Below, one piece after another: positions 8,344 through 17,246 of a DNA stretch of 64,000 nucleotides. The translations under genes and the position numbers were made by a program. Origin of the DNA: RHLJ01 sp965247355 (GTDB taxonomy: Bacteria > Bacteroidota > Rhodothermia > Balneolales > Balneolaceae); the NCBI GenBank assembly GCA_965247355.1, contig OZ252011.1:2666001-2730000 (forward strand), in the 5' to 3' direction. Numbering within the stretch: position 1 is the first letter of the stretch; each line of letters opens with the position of its first letter. The notes beneath the pieces are model-generated. The model was not told the DNA's origin. It made no database searches and saw only the letters and a list, made by a program, of their open reading frames with translations.

Positions 8344-9537
8344 TCAATTATTATTAAGTATTATATCCCCGTCATCTATCTTCTGAATAATTTCAGTAAG
8401 TAGCTGGATTGCAGTGGCACCACTTACAATCTGATTATTAATTTCAATGCTCTCAAAAGCATATCCGCTTTCTGTAAGAGTTGCATATTCTTCTTCTCCG
8501 ATCAGCGCGATCAACGCATCAAAAGCATCCTGATCGATTTCGACTAATGTTGTATTTTCGCCTGGATTTGCCAGTTTAAATGTCCAGATTTCAGAAGTGA
8601 ATATCTCAGCATCTATTGCTGTTTGTACTTCGGTGGAAACCTGCCAATAATATGTTTGTCCCGGTTGAAGTGCCTGTACTCCAGAAGATGGATATTGAAT
8701 TGTATTTCCGATAGTTGTTAAATCAAGATTCTCAAACTGTTGTAAAGAGCCGCTCTCATTAGTGGGCTCGGAACTTCTGGCTATTTCTATAAGTGATTCC
8801 GGACTATCCTGTCCATTTGCTCTCACTACTAACAATCGATAGGTATTTGCAGCGTCACCTTCCCAACTAAACTGAGGGAACGGGTTTGTAATATTTACAT
8901 CAGCCCCTATAACATCACCTGGGTTTTTGAGCAGAATAGTTTTTTCGTCTACTACAACCCCGTCATCACTTCCTCCTAACTCAACTGTCTGAGTAGCTAA
9001 CACCTCTTTTCCGAGTGCATTAGTGACCTGAAATACAGTAATAGTGAATGTGTAAAAGTCTGAAGGTAGTGTGGTTGATCCCCCAAGGTTTTCAATAAAA
9101 TCTTCTCCCTCTGGGGTTAGCCCTCCATCGAAACGCATAGTTTCTTCCACTCCGGGCAGCTTTTCATTTACAATATCATTGTTATCACCAAATACTACCT
9201 GCCCTGGATCTAATGTAAATGGATACGCAGCTTGCTGGGTGAGCTTTGCAATTACCCCAACATTACCTGACTGGATTAAGAATTCAAAAAAAAGATTATC
9301 AAGTTTCTCATTGGTATTATTAACCAAAGATCCGGAGAATAAAACCGGACCAGAACCTCTGTTATCAACTCCAAGACTGGTTAAGCCAAGAACCTGCGCA
9401 TTTTCCAGCGCCGGGCTTAATGTTATATCAAGTGTAAGAACTTCAGATTGAGCAAAAACACTCTTACTGGGAACAAAAGTAAAGATTGAAACTAAGAGTG
9501 AAAGAAAAATGGTTGTAAACCAAACCGATTTTTTCAT
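8344..9537 (-). CDS. Secreted protein with a fibronectin III-like region, function unknown
   Basis: First gene of the FecR/barrel/cyclase operon. A signal peptide (hydrophobic core at about 9-28, cleavage near V-F-A-Q) predicts export. Residues ~215-320 (N-P-F-P-Q-F-S-W-E, T-Y-R-L-L-V-V-R, Q-T-Y-Y-W-Q-V-S-T) have the sequence pattern of fibronectin type III-like domains often seen in secreted proteins of this group. The N-terminal half is beta-rich. No catalytic motif was found. The minus-strand spacing (7 bases to fecR) argues for shared transcription; a periplasmic or surface input partner is inferred. Confidence 0.75.
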   Translation of the reverse strand: MKKSVWFTTIFLSLLVSIFTFVPSKSVFAQSEVLTLDITLSPALENAQVLGLTSLGVDNRGSGPVLFSGSLVNNTNEKLDNLFFEFLIQSGNVGVIAKLTQQAAYPFTLDPGQVVFGDNNDIVNEKLPGVEETMRFDGGLTPEGEDFIENLGGSTTLPSDFYTFTITVFQVTNALGKEVLATQTVELGGSDDGVVVDEKTILLKNPGDVIGADVNITNPFPQFSWEGDAANTYRLLVVRANGQDSPESLIEIARSSEPTNESGSLQQFENLDLTTIGNTIQYPSSGVQALQPGQTYYWQVSTEVQTAIDAEIFTSEIWTFKLANPGENTTLVEIDQDAFDALIALIGEEEYATLTESGYAFESIEINNQIVSGATAIQLLTEIIQKIDDGDIILNNN

Positions 9538-9612
9538 ACTTACCTCGCAATTTGTTTAACGAATAGATAATATGAGGCGATGTTTTCTTACAAACAATTA
9601 GAATTGATGAAT

Positions 9613-9647
9613 CAAAAAAAGCCCTACACCACAAGGAATAAGGCTTT
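9613..9647 (-). terminator. Intrinsic terminator after tRNA-Ala
   Basis: On the minus strand an 11-base stem (AGCCTTATTCC / GGTGTAGGGCT, with wobble pairs and one mismatch) is followed by seven T. It starts three bases after the tRNA. Confidence 0.75.
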
Positions 9648-9649
9648 TG

Positions 9650-9723
9650 TGGAGCTATGGGGATTCGAACCCCAGACCTTCGCGCTGCCAGCGCGACGCT
9701 CTAGCCAGCTGAGCTATAGCCCC
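9650..9723 (-). tRNA. tRNA-Ala (anticodon GGC)
   Basis: The minus strand folds as a full cloverleaf: acceptor GGGGCTA/TAGCTCC, D arm GCTC/GAGC, anticodon stem TCGCG/CGCGA with loop CTGGCAG (anticodon GGC), and T arm TGGGG-TTCGAAT-CCCCA. The discriminator base is A and CCA is not encoded. It reads GCC/GCU alanine codons. Confidence 0.97.
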
Positions 9724-9887
9724 AAGAGAATTTTAAGATAAAAAAATATGTCTTAGCTAACACTATTTACTAAATATTTTTTTCTTAAAGTTCATTATTA
9801 TGTAACTAAAGAATCTTTTTTAATTCGATTACAAACCGCTATTTTAAACTAAATTCAAAAAATTAATTTCAATCTAAAATAACTACG

Positions 9888-10835
9888 ATGAAACATTCCA
9901 AGCTTACACTCTTCATGCTTACAGTTGCTTTGGTTATTAGTAGCTGTTCCGGCCCAAAGGAATTGCTTCCACCACCAGATCGTACACTGGATTATTTAAT
10001 GTCTCTTGACGAAGAAACATTAAGAACGCTAGACACCGATTCTGACGGTCTTAATGACTACATGGAAATTTACGAAACCGAAACTGATCCGCTTTCTGCT
10101 GACTCAGATAGTGATGGTCTTACTGACGGTGAAGAAGTAAATGAATATAACACAGATCCAAACAATACTGATACTGATGGTGACGGACTATCTGATGGTG
10201 ATGAAGTTAATTCTTATAACACTGATCCTAATAATACCGATTCTGATGGTGACGGACTATCTGATTACGATGAAATCATGACATACAAAACTGATCCTAA
10301 TGACGCTGATGGCGATGCAGACGGTGATGGTGTTTCTGATGTTGATGAAATTGCAAATGGAACTGACCCAACAAATGCAGATTCTGATGGTGACGGTTTC
10401 ACTGATGGTCAAGAGCTTGATATGGGTACAAACCCACTCAACGGTGATGACCCAGTATATTTAGCTATGGATGCATTTAATACTGTGAACTTTGCTTTTG
10501 ACCGCTCTAGTATCACTGACGAAGCAGCACAAGAACTTGCTGATAACGTTGAAATGCTTAATAACGCACCTGCTTTCAAAATCCGTGTTGACGCTTATAC
10601 CGACCACGTTGGTGGTGACCAATACAACCTTCGGTTAAGTCTCAGACGTGCTGCGGCTGTAGTGAAATTCTACACTGACAATGGTATTGCTGAAGACCGA
10701 ATCGAATCCAGAGGTCTTGGTAAAGCACCTGTTGAATGTTCAGAATCTGAGAAAGAATCTAATGACGGCTGTGAGAAAAACAGACGTGCAGAATCTATTC
10801 CGGTTAGTACTCTAAAGTATAGCCCGGGCATGTAA
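9888..10835 (+). CDS. OmpA-family lipoprotein with thrombospondin type 3 calcium-binding repeats
   Basis: Outer-membrane lipoprotein likely to tether the membrane to peptidoglycan. The lipobox I-S-S-C gives Cys20. Residues ~45-185 hold several D-x-D-x-D-G-x-x-D repeats (D-S-D-G-D-G-L-S-D, D-T-D-G-D-G-L-S-D), the calcium-binding thrombospondin type 3 pattern. The C-terminal ~110 residues are an OmpA peptidoglycan-binding domain (V-N-F-A-F-D-R-S-S, then Y-T-D-H-V-G-G-D-Q-Y-N, L-R-R-A-A-A-V, G-L-G-K-A-P, N-R-R-A-E). It stands alone, with its own terminator. The tail after N-R-R-A-E-S-I-P is about ten residues longer than I would expect. Confidence 0.9.
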   Translation: MKHSKLTLFMLTVALVISSCSGPKELLPPPDRTLDYLMSLDEETLRTLDTDSDGLNDYMEIYETETDPLSADSDSDGLTDGEEVNEYNTDPNNTDTDGDGLSDGDEVNSYNTDPNNTDSDGDGLSDYDEIMTYKTDPNDADGDADGDGVSDVDEIANGTDPTNADSDGDGFTDGQELDMGTNPLNGDDPVYLAMDAFNTVNFAFDRSSITDEAAQELADNVEMLNNAPAFKIRVDAYTDHVGGDQYNLRLSLRRAAAVVKFYTDNGIAEDRIESRGLGKAPVECSESEKESNDGCEKNRRAESIPVSTLKYSPGM

Positions 10836-10859
10836 ATTCTTTCTACATGAAATTAAAAA

Positions 10860-10888
10860 GGTGCATCAGTTATGATGCGCCTTTTTTT
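10860..10888 (+). terminator. Bidirectional intrinsic terminator between convergent genes
   Basis: An 8-base stem GGTGCATC/GATGCGCC (one wobble) with a 6-base loop is followed by seven T on the plus strand. Five A before the stem give a shorter T run for the minus strand, so it can serve both the OmpA gene and the convergent DUF5686 gene. Confidence 0.85.
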
Positions 10889-10901
10889 ATATCTATATAT
10901 T

Positions 10902-13373
10902 TTAGAATAATCTGGCAAAAGAAATACCGGGATAAAAACCGGGGTCATCAACACGGTAGGCTAAATCTATTCTGAAGAGACTGAAAATATTACTTAATGA
11001 AACACCAACTTCAGCATGCCATTCATTATTTGTTGAAATCGGCTGATACCCTAAATTAGCATTAAAGAATTGTTGTTGATCTGATGAAATCCATGTTCTG
11101 CCTACCCCACCAAAAGTAATAATACTTAATCCGGATTTAGCAGCTCCTCTCCACCCCAACGCTTCTAAAGGTATAGATCTGAAATTATGTTCTGCATTAA
11201 GTGCTACATAACTTGCCCCTTCATAAGGGATATATCGCTTCGACTTAAACCCACCAAACGGTGTAAAACACCCAAAGGCAGCATCTAAGGTCCCATTCCT
11301 CTGAACAGGTAAATCACCAAGGTAAGTACCTGCATTTATTCTCAAATCGAGAGCATTTGGGATAAACCTTCTTTTATAAAAAGTAGTGAATCGATGATAT
11401 AAATCAACCTTGAATCGAGTAAAATCCCAGTCACTTCCTAAAGCCTTAGAGGATTGCTCTACACTCACCATTACATTATCTGCTCCAATTACACCCAGCG
11501 CTTCTTTACCTTCCCCTCGCTCTAATTTAACCTCTACCGAACTTAGGGTTCCTTCATTTACCGGAGGGTTTAATCTTTGAAGATTTGAGTTTCCAATTAT
11601 ATCGTAGCTGGTTTTATAATCAATGGAACTATGGTTTTCTACCCGATACATCATCGTAAATGTGTTTCTCCACCATTTTCTTGGTCTGAATCTTGCTCCA
11701 ATGTATACTCCTTCTCTACGGTAGTAATCGAAGTAGTCATCATAGCCAAATAATGGCATTCCGCTGGAAAGCACCATTCCATATAAATCTGATTGGTAGC
11801 GGGTATCTGTCTTTGCAATATATCCAGCCTGTAAAGCAAACCTTCTTGTATTCGCCAATGGCCACCACGAAACATCGAAACCATGATTAAAAGACTCATA
11901 CCCTAAGCTGTATCCCAATTTGGCTGTCGTCCTTACTCTTCGGTCTGCAAAACGGTCTTCGTGTTTTACTCCAGCAAAAACGGCATCTACCCTATTGTAC
12001 CTTGCTTCTACTCCTAAATGGTCTACAAACTTACTTAAAGCCGTAGGTTCTTTTCTTTCTCTTCTTACAACCGATGTTTGGCTGGAAACAGTAGTATCTT
12101 TTTTTACTTCTTCTTCATTACAATTCCCGGTGCCATCCTCTATTTCATCATCCAGATCCATAAACCGTACTAAGAACCCTTTTGGCCTGAATTCCTGTTC
12201 TAAGCTGGTATTACATCTTACCGTTTGGTATGCATACTCCTCTTTTTCAGAAAGTGGGATCACATCAAGAGTATTTACAAAAAGAGAATCGGATTTATTG
12301 ATAGTTGTGGAATCGACTGTGATCCAATCAAAATCCAGATATAATGAATCAGGCAGCTCGGTATTTACTTCATAATCACTTAGCCGGGAAACCTGACTAA
12401 AACCAATCGGCGGGAAGCGCAATCCTGGTACCCCAATCTCAATCATTCCTTCCATTCTGAAATCCACGGGGAGCCAGTAATCGCCTCCAAAATTGCTAAA
12501 TTGTTGTTCATAGTACATGTTGAATTCCTGAATCGGAGGAGGAAATACAATTACAGAATTCGGTTTCAGGCGAACAGAAATCAATGCATATTCTAAATCC
12601 AGCACATAAATAGTCCCTTCAAATAAAGGCTGAAGTTTTCTTTTGGATGACACTTCAATTTCGAAAACCACGTTGTCATCGATTTTAGTGAAATCAACCA
12701 ATTCGAAATTATAAAATTTAAGAGCATCAGGATGGGTTATTCCTACTACATCAAACTCTACGATTTCCAGATTGTCATCATAAAAATTTGGGAGATAGCT
12801 TACTCCCGCAAAGTTATCGCTCCCCTCAATATTGGCTGTTTGTCGCTTCGACTTGAGTACTTCACGAGTACCTCGTTTCCGGTCCCAAAACGCTTCTGAA
12901 ATGCTCTCAGTTATAGAAACGATAGTAGTATCCTTCAAAATCTGCTGTCTGGTGTACGCGTTCACTTGGTAAGTATCCAACTTCGCTCTCCACTCCTGCT
13001 TCCTGCGTATCACTTCTTTCATAATCGAAATGGCTGGGTCTTCTCCGGTTACTGTGATTTCCCCCAATTCCAGAAAGGCTTCCTTCATCCTAAAATCCAG
13101 AGCTCCTTCATGAGATGCATCCACTTCCTGTTCAAGACTTTCATACCCCAAAAAACGAACTACAATTGTCGCCGGAAAGGTGTTCACTTTCAGAGTAAAT
13201 TCGCCATCAGCATTGGCAATAGTACCCTGATAAGTCCCTTTGATTATAACGTGAGCAGCAGGGAGAGGCTCATTCGTTTCCGAATCCACAATTTTCCCAG
13301 AAATCACTTTTTGTGCAACTCCCGGAATACTTATCATTACCGAAAACCCTAGAATAAATAAAAATCGAAGCAT
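10902..13373 (-). CDS. DUF5686 outer-membrane protein with carboxypeptidase-like regulatory domain
   Basis: A signal peptide (about 1-20, ending V-A-Q) is followed by a carboxypeptidase-D regulatory-like Ig domain (about 23-105: I-S-G-K-I-V-D, then L-P-A-A-H-V-I-I-K-G-T, G-E-F-T-L, F-L-G-Y-E). The rest matches the DUF5686 family common in Bacteroidota, with a strand-rich C-terminal half that probably forms a barrel and ends G-I-S-F-A-R-L-F. No plug domain of TonB receptors is seen. Function is unknown; outer-membrane location is inferred. It is a single-gene unit, convergent with the OmpA gene. Confidence 0.85.
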   Translation of the reverse strand: MLRFLFILGFSVMISIPGVAQKVISGKIVDSETNEPLPAAHVIIKGTYQGTIANADGEFTLKVNTFPATIVVRFLGYESLEQEVDASHEGALDFRMKEAFLELGEITVTGEDPAISIMKEVIRRKQEWRAKLDTYQVNAYTRQQILKDTTIVSITESISEAFWDRKRGTREVLKSKRQTANIEGSDNFAGVSYLPNFYDDNLEIVEFDVVGITHPDALKFYNFELVDFTKIDDNVVFEIEVSSKRKLQPLFEGTIYVLDLEYALISVRLKPNSVIVFPPPIQEFNMYYEQQFSNFGGDYWLPVDFRMEGMIEIGVPGLRFPPIGFSQVSRLSDYEVNTELPDSLYLDFDWITVDSTTINKSDSLFVNTLDVIPLSEKEEYAYQTVRCNTSLEQEFRPKGFLVRFMDLDDEIEDGTGNCNEEEVKKDTTVSSQTSVVRRERKEPTALSKFVDHLGVEARYNRVDAVFAGVKHEDRFADRRVRTTAKLGYSLGYESFNHGFDVSWWPLANTRRFALQAGYIAKTDTRYQSDLYGMVLSSGMPLFGYDDYFDYYRREGVYIGARFRPRKWWRNTFTMMYRVENHSSIDYKTSYDIIGNSNLQRLNPPVNEGTLSSVEVKLERGEGKEALGVIGADNVMVSVEQSSKALGSDWDFTRFKVDLYHRFTTFYKRRFIPNALDLRINAGTYLGDLPVQRNGTLDAAFGCFTPFGGFKSKRYIPYEGASYVALNAEHNFRSIPLEALGWRGAAKSGLSIITFGGVGRTWISSDQQQFFNANLGYQPISTNNEWHAEVGVSLSNIFSLFRIDLAYRVDDPGFYPGISFARLF

Positions 13374-13468
13374 GATCTGAATATCTTTATATGAGCAAAT
13401 GAGACCTTGTACTAGAATATCGCTGCCTTGTTACACCAACATACGTATCTTAGCTGCGAATATTGAAT

Positions 13469-13541
13469 GTCCCTTTAGTTCAACTGGATAGAATAGGAGC
13501 CTCCTAAGCTCTAGATCTGGGTTCGAGTCCCGGAGGGGACA
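13469..13541 (+). tRNA. tRNA-Arg (anticodon CCT)
   Basis: Cloverleaf: acceptor GTCCCTT/AGGGGAC, D arm GTTC/GAAT, anticodon stem GGAGC/GCTCT with loop CTCCTAA (anticodon CCT, reads AGG), and T arm CTGGG-TTCGAGT-CCCGG. The discriminator is A and CCA is not encoded. The stop codon of the opposite-strand GlsB gene begins at the next base. Confidence 0.95.
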
Positions 13542-13829
13542 CTATTTTTCTTTCTTCCCTTTAAAAATCAATCCTAAACCTGCAGTCAGTAAAGCAGCAC
13601 CTATAATTGACCAGATAATCGGGAAGGGTTCTCCATCAATATTAACAGTCCAAAGCTGCGGGAAATCTAATTCTCTGGCAATCCACCGGCCAATAATTGC
13701 ACCTACAAAACCAACGGCAGCTGACATCAGACAACCACCACTCCCAACTTTAAACCCTCCTATACTTTGACCTATTCCTCCACAAATGGAGGCGATGAGC
13801 AGTAAAATAATAAATCCAAAAAAAGACAT
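13542..13829 (-). CDS. GlsB/YeaQ/YmgE family small membrane protein
   Basis: A 95-residue protein with three hydrophobic segments (about 3-22, 32-50, 67-88) rich in glycine: I-C-G-G-I-G-Q-S-I-G-G-F, then G-F-V-G-A-I-I-G-R-W-I-A. This matches the transglycosylase-associated (GlsB/YeaQ) family, which is linked to stress responses in other bacteria. It lacks enzymatic motifs. It ends K-G-K-K-E-K in the cytoplasm and its stop abuts tRNA-Arg on the other strand. No partner gene is adjacent. Confidence 0.85.
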   Translation of the reverse strand: MSFFGFIILLLIASICGGIGQSIGGFKVGSGGCLMSAAVGFVGAIIGRWIARELDFPQLWTVNIDGEPFPIIWSIIGAALLTAGLGLIFKGKKEK

Positions 13830-14005
13830 AACTCTTGTTTCGTTTCGTTTAGTTTGTGTTTCTGAACACGCAATAATTTAACTAAGGTTTCAACTTTCTA
13901 TCTAAAAATACTCACTCAGAATCGCAATAACTATTTGGGAAACAGAATGGTAAGATGTATGTTTAAAGATAATCTGGCTTATAATTAACAATCATCTTTA
14001 TAATC

Positions 14006-14494
14006 ATGAAAAATATTAGTCTATACACCGTACTGCTAGCAGTTACTTTCATGACTTTTACAGCTTGCGGAGAATCTGAAGCTGAAAAACAGGCAAGAAT
14101 GCAAGCTAAGCTTGATTCTGCGAGAATTGCTGAGCAACAAAAAATTGCTGACATGATGGCTGCTTACGAAGACAGTGTCAATGCAGCTAACCCAGAAGGG
14201 ATGGAAGAAATGGAGGAAGATACCTCTATGAATTCTTCAATTTCGGAAAGCGGTTCTTATGTGGTTCAGGTTGGAGCCTGGAGATCAGAGGATAAGGCAC
14301 AGTCTTTTGTGGACATGTGGTCTGATCGCAATTATCCTAGCTCATATGTTGTAAAAACTGGGAATGAAGAAACCGGTGATATCTGGTTTAGAGTACGTGT
14401 TGGAAATTTTGAGACGCGTGATGCTGCTCAGGAATTCGGTACAAATCTGGCGGCTGAAATAAATACTGGTTTTTGGGTAGCAAACAAAGATTAG
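14006..14494 (+). CDS. SPOR-domain lipoprotein
   Basis: The lipobox F-T-A-C places the lipid-modified Cys at residue 21. A charged, Ala/Gln-rich helical linker (about 22-75) follows, then a SPOR domain at ~85-160 (S-Y-V-V-Q-V-G-A-W-R-S, then W-F-R-V-R-V-G-N-F). SPOR domains bind glycan strands lacking stem peptides at division sites, so a role in septal peptidoglycan is likely. It is a single gene with a strong terminator about 100 bases downstream. Confidence 0.9.
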   Translation: MKNISLYTVLLAVTFMTFTACGESEAEKQARMQAKLDSARIAEQQKIADMMAAYEDSVNAANPEGMEEMEEDTSMNSSISESGSYVVQVGAWRSEDKAQSFVDMWSDRNYPSSYVVKTGNEETGDIWFRVRVGNFETRDAAQEFGTNLAAEINTGFWVANKD

Positions 14495-14590
14495 CCTTTT
14501 ATTTGGCTCGATATATTTATAGTTGTTTATGTGCCAAGCATTTACGTAATTAAAGAAACGCTCAAGTAGCGTCTCTCTTGATGAATAGTC

Positions 14591-14629
14591 AGCCCATTAC
14601 AATCGAAAATTGTGATGGGCTATTTTTTT
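14591..14629 (+). terminator. Strong intrinsic terminator
   Basis: A 13-base stem (AGCCCATTACAAT / ATTGTGATGGGCT, one wobble) with a CGAAA loop is followed by seven T. It separates the SPOR gene from the partner-switching module. Confidence 0.9.
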
Positions 14630-14743
14630 GAATCTTTTTTTATTCTTACCGTATACCGTTTGCCGGTGTTTTATTTTTCTAATTCTCCGGTTTACGTTAT
14701 AATCCCTAATGAAACACACCACCAACATTATAAAATCAGCGAA

Positions 14744-15085
14744 ATGAAAAATTTCACTATCGCTAAACGGCAGATCGACAATATAAGTGTGCTTGACATT
14801 AGCGGGGAACTGGATGCTCATACCGCTTCTCAACTAGAGAATTCTCTAAAAGCACTTATTGACGAAAAGCAATTTAAGATTATCGTAAACTGTTCCCGAC
14901 TGGAATACATTGCCAGCGCTGGGTTAGGCGTTTTTATGGCTTATATTGAAGATGTAAGAGGATTAGGAGGAGACATCAAGCTTACAAACATGAACGATCG
15001 CGTATATAACGTATTCGATTTATTGGGATTCCCAACTCTATACGACATCCATGATGATGAGCAAGAAGCAATAAGCGGATTTTAA
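14744..15085 (+). CDS. STAS-domain anti-sigma factor antagonist (RsbV/SpoIIAA-like)
   Basis: A 113-residue single-domain STAS protein. An upstream in-frame start at 14612 exists but would add 44 residues with no family match, overlapping the terminator's T run; the ATG at 14744 gives the standard length. The motif Y-I-A-S-A-G-L-G places Ser58 at the position phosphorylated in SpoIIAA/RsbV proteins, although the usual preceding Asp is Ala. It probably binds the kinase encoded next to free its target, and is reactivated by the PP2C phosphatase two genes on. First gene of a three-gene operon. Confidence 0.9.
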   Translation: MKNFTIAKRQIDNISVLDISGELDAHTASQLENSLKALIDEKQFKIIVNCSRLEYIASAGLGVFMAYIEDVRGLGGDIKLTNMNDRVYNVFDLLGFPTLYDIHDDEQEAISGF

Positions 15086-15098
15086 TAAGCTAAACCCA

Positions 15099-15521
15099 GT
15101 GGCAAGAAAGAAAAACATACATACTCTTTCGGTAGATTCCTCGACTAAGCATTTGGCTGAAGTAAGGGACTTTGTCGCCGCTCATGCAAAGAATGTAGGC
15201 CTTTCAGAAAAAGATATTTCAGAAATCAGGTTAGCTGTTGATGAAGCTTATACAAATATCATAAAGCATGCCTATAAAAATAGAGCCTCAAAACCCGTAA
15301 CTATCGAGTTAGGATTTGATACTTCTAAACTTTGGATTTCAATCATGGATGAGGGAGAAGGTTTTAAACCGGAAGATTACAAAGCTCCGGATATACTGAA
15401 ACGAATTAAAAATAAGCAACGTGGCGGTATGGGTGTGTTTCTCATTCAAAAATTAATGGATCAGGTACAGTATAACAGAAAAGGCCAAATGAACGAGATT
15501 CGAATGGTCAAAAATCTTTAA
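15099..15521 (+). CDS. RsbW-like anti-sigma factor / serine kinase (HATPase_c_2)
   Basis: A 140-residue GHKL ATPase. The N box is E-I-R-L-A-V-D-E-A-Y-T-N-I-I-K-H-A-Y, the G1 box is D-E-G-E-G-F, and the G2 region is R-G-G-M-G-V-F-L-I-Q-K-L. This is the layout of RsbW/SpoIIAB kinases, which phosphorylate the STAS partner and hold a sigma factor or another output protein. The start is GTG at 15099, 13 bases after the STAS gene. The output protein is not encoded nearby. Confidence 0.88.
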   Translation: MARKKNIHTLSVDSSTKHLAEVRDFVAAHAKNVGLSEKDISEIRLAVDEAYTNIIKHAYKNRASKPVTIELGFDTSKLWISIMDEGEGFKPEDYKAPDILKRIKNKQRGGMGVFLIQKLMDQVQYNRKGQMNEIRMVKNL

Positions 15522-15524
15522 GCT

Positions 15525-17246
15525 GTGAGTCCGCTAACCCCTTCAACAGAAGAACGACATAGCCGGTTTGAACTTCGAACCCTTCTTGAGACAAGTCGCC
15601 TCTTAATTGAATCTCAGGATCCCGATTTCGTACTTAACAATTTACTACTCATTACCATGGGAAAGTTGTTAGTACCCAAGGGGATGATTCTAATACACAA
15701 ACCAGGTGATGAAGCTTATTTTGCATCTAAATCAAAGGGCCGGGGATGGTTAGCTGAGAATGAAGAGCTTAAGGCAGAGTTCTCTCCATCTGTTTTAGAA
15801 ACCTCTGTAATTTACGGTGAAGATTATAAAGAAGTATTTGAAACCATCGGAATTGATCCCGGCAGTGTGCTTTTTAATCTTAAAACCAGCAATCATCATT
15901 TGGGTTTTTTATGTCTTGGTCCAAAAGGAAATAAGCAACCTCTTACAGGACATGAAATTGAGTTTATAGAAAGCCTGAGTATCATTTCATCCGTTGCTAT
16001 TGCTAACTCCAGAATGTTCCAGGAGTTAAGGCATATTAACAGAAGACTCGACAGAAAAGTACATGATCTTAATACTCTGCTGGAGCTGAGTAAAGATTTT
16101 AACCTGATGGTAGACCAAAATGACATCGCACGTTCGTTTAAGTTCGCGATGCTGGGACAAATGCTTATCAGGACCTTCTTTTTTGCATTAGATGTACAAG
16201 GCGAGAAACGTATTATCGCAATTAGTGGGATCAATGATGAACCGGGTGAAGAACAACTCGACAAGCTTTTTCAACTGGAAGATGTTACCCATGTGGATGG
16301 ATCTGAGGATTGTCCTTTTCTCGAGGAAAATAATATTCAACTTGTAATCGGTTTGCGGTTCCAAAATGAGAAAATTGGATTAGTAGGAGTTGGTCGAAGA
16401 GCAAACAAAGAAGTTTATGGTGATTCTGAAGTTAACTTCCTTCAATCACTTGGAAATCTTGCTTTACTCACTATTCAAAAGACATTATTGCTGGAAGAGC
16501 GTATTGAAAAAGAACGGTTAGAAGAAGAGCTAAACCTTGCGAAAACTATTCAGGAAGGACTCTTACCTAATCCTATTCCAACTATCGATGGATTTGATAT
16601 TGTAGCAATTAACGTTTCATCACGACAAGTTGGTGGTGATTATTTTGATCTTCTTAAAATGGAAGATGAAGGACATTTGCTAGCCATTGCAGATGTAACC
16701 GGTAAAGGAGTTCCTGCTTCGCTTCTGATGGCAAACCTGCAGTCGATGTTGCATGCTTTAGCCCCACTGGATGTCTCTTTGGAAGAAGCCTCTGGAAGAA
16801 TTAATGATATCATTCATGACAATACCCCTCCGGACAAGTTTATTACTTTCTTCTGGGGTAAGCTTTCACCGGATAAAAAAAGATTTAAATATGTAAATGC
16901 GGGACATAACCCACCAATGCTTTTTCGAGAAGGGGAATCAAAACCGGAATTACTGGAAGAGGGTGGCGTAATTTTAGGGGCTATGCCAACTTTAATGCCA
17001 TACAGTTGCTCAGAAATTGAGTTTAAGAAAGGAGATCTCCTGGTCTTTTTTACGGATGGAGTTACTGAAGCTATGAATCCGGATCAAACAGAAGAGTATG
17101 AAGAAGAACGACTTATTAAGTGCATTAACAAACATCGGGAAAAAAGTTCTTCAGAAATAATGGCAGCAATTATTGACGACATCAACGACTTCTCTAATAA
17201 TATTCAGTACGATGACATCACAATGATTGTACTGAAAGTCAATTAA
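15525..17246 (+). CDS. GAF-domain PP2C-type (SpoIIE/RsbU-like) serine phosphatase
   Basis: Sensor phosphatase expected to dephosphorylate the STAS partner. Two GAF-like regions (about 15-160 and 185-320) are followed by a coiled-coil linker (E-E-R-I-E-K-E-R-L-E-E-E-L) and the PP2C SpoIIE domain. Metal ligands are visible: Asp372 and Asp375 (G-G-D-Y-F-D), Asp390 (I-A-D-V-T-G-K-G), Asp511 (F-F-T-D-G-V-T-E-A) and Asp563/564 (Y-D-D-I-T). The start is GTG at 15525, three bases after the kinase stop. The 3' end overlaps the convergent transglycosylase gene by 8 bases. Confidence 0.9.
   Translation: MSPLTPSTEERHSRFELRTLLETSRLLIESQDPDFVLNNLLLITMGKLLVPKGMILIHKPGDEAYFASKSKGRGWLAENEELKAEFSPSVLETSVIYGEDYKEVFETIGIDPGSVLFNLKTSNHHLGFLCLGPKGNKQPLTGHEIEFIESLSIISSVAIANSRMFQELRHINRRLDRKVHDLNTLLELSKDFNLMVDQNDIARSFKFAMLGQMLIRTFFFALDVQGEKRIIAISGINDEPGEEQLDKLFQLEDVTHVDGSEDCPFLEENNIQLVIGLRFQNEKIGLVGVGRRANKEVYGDSEVNFLQSLGNLALLTIQKTLLLEERIEKERLEEELNLAKTIQEGLLPNPIPTIDGFDIVAINVSSRQVGGDYFDLLKMEDEGHLLAIADVTGKGVPASLLMANLQSMLHALAPLDVSLEEASGRINDIIHDNTPPDKFITFFWGKLSPDKKRFKYVNAGHNPPMLFREGESKPELLEEGGVILGAMPTLMPYSCSEIEFKKGDLLVFFTDGVTEAMNPDQTEEYEEERLIKCINKHREKSSSEIMAAIIDDINDFSNNIQYDDITMIVLKVN

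Noticed and set aside
11920..12375. 151-residue plus-strand frame inside the DUF5686 gene.
   Set aside because: Ser/Thr-rich shadow of the opposite-strand coding sequence.
14553..14576. Small hairpin (ACGCT/AGCGT) before the strong terminator after the SPOR gene.
   Set aside because: Five-base stem without a T run; not enough to call a second terminator or small RNA.
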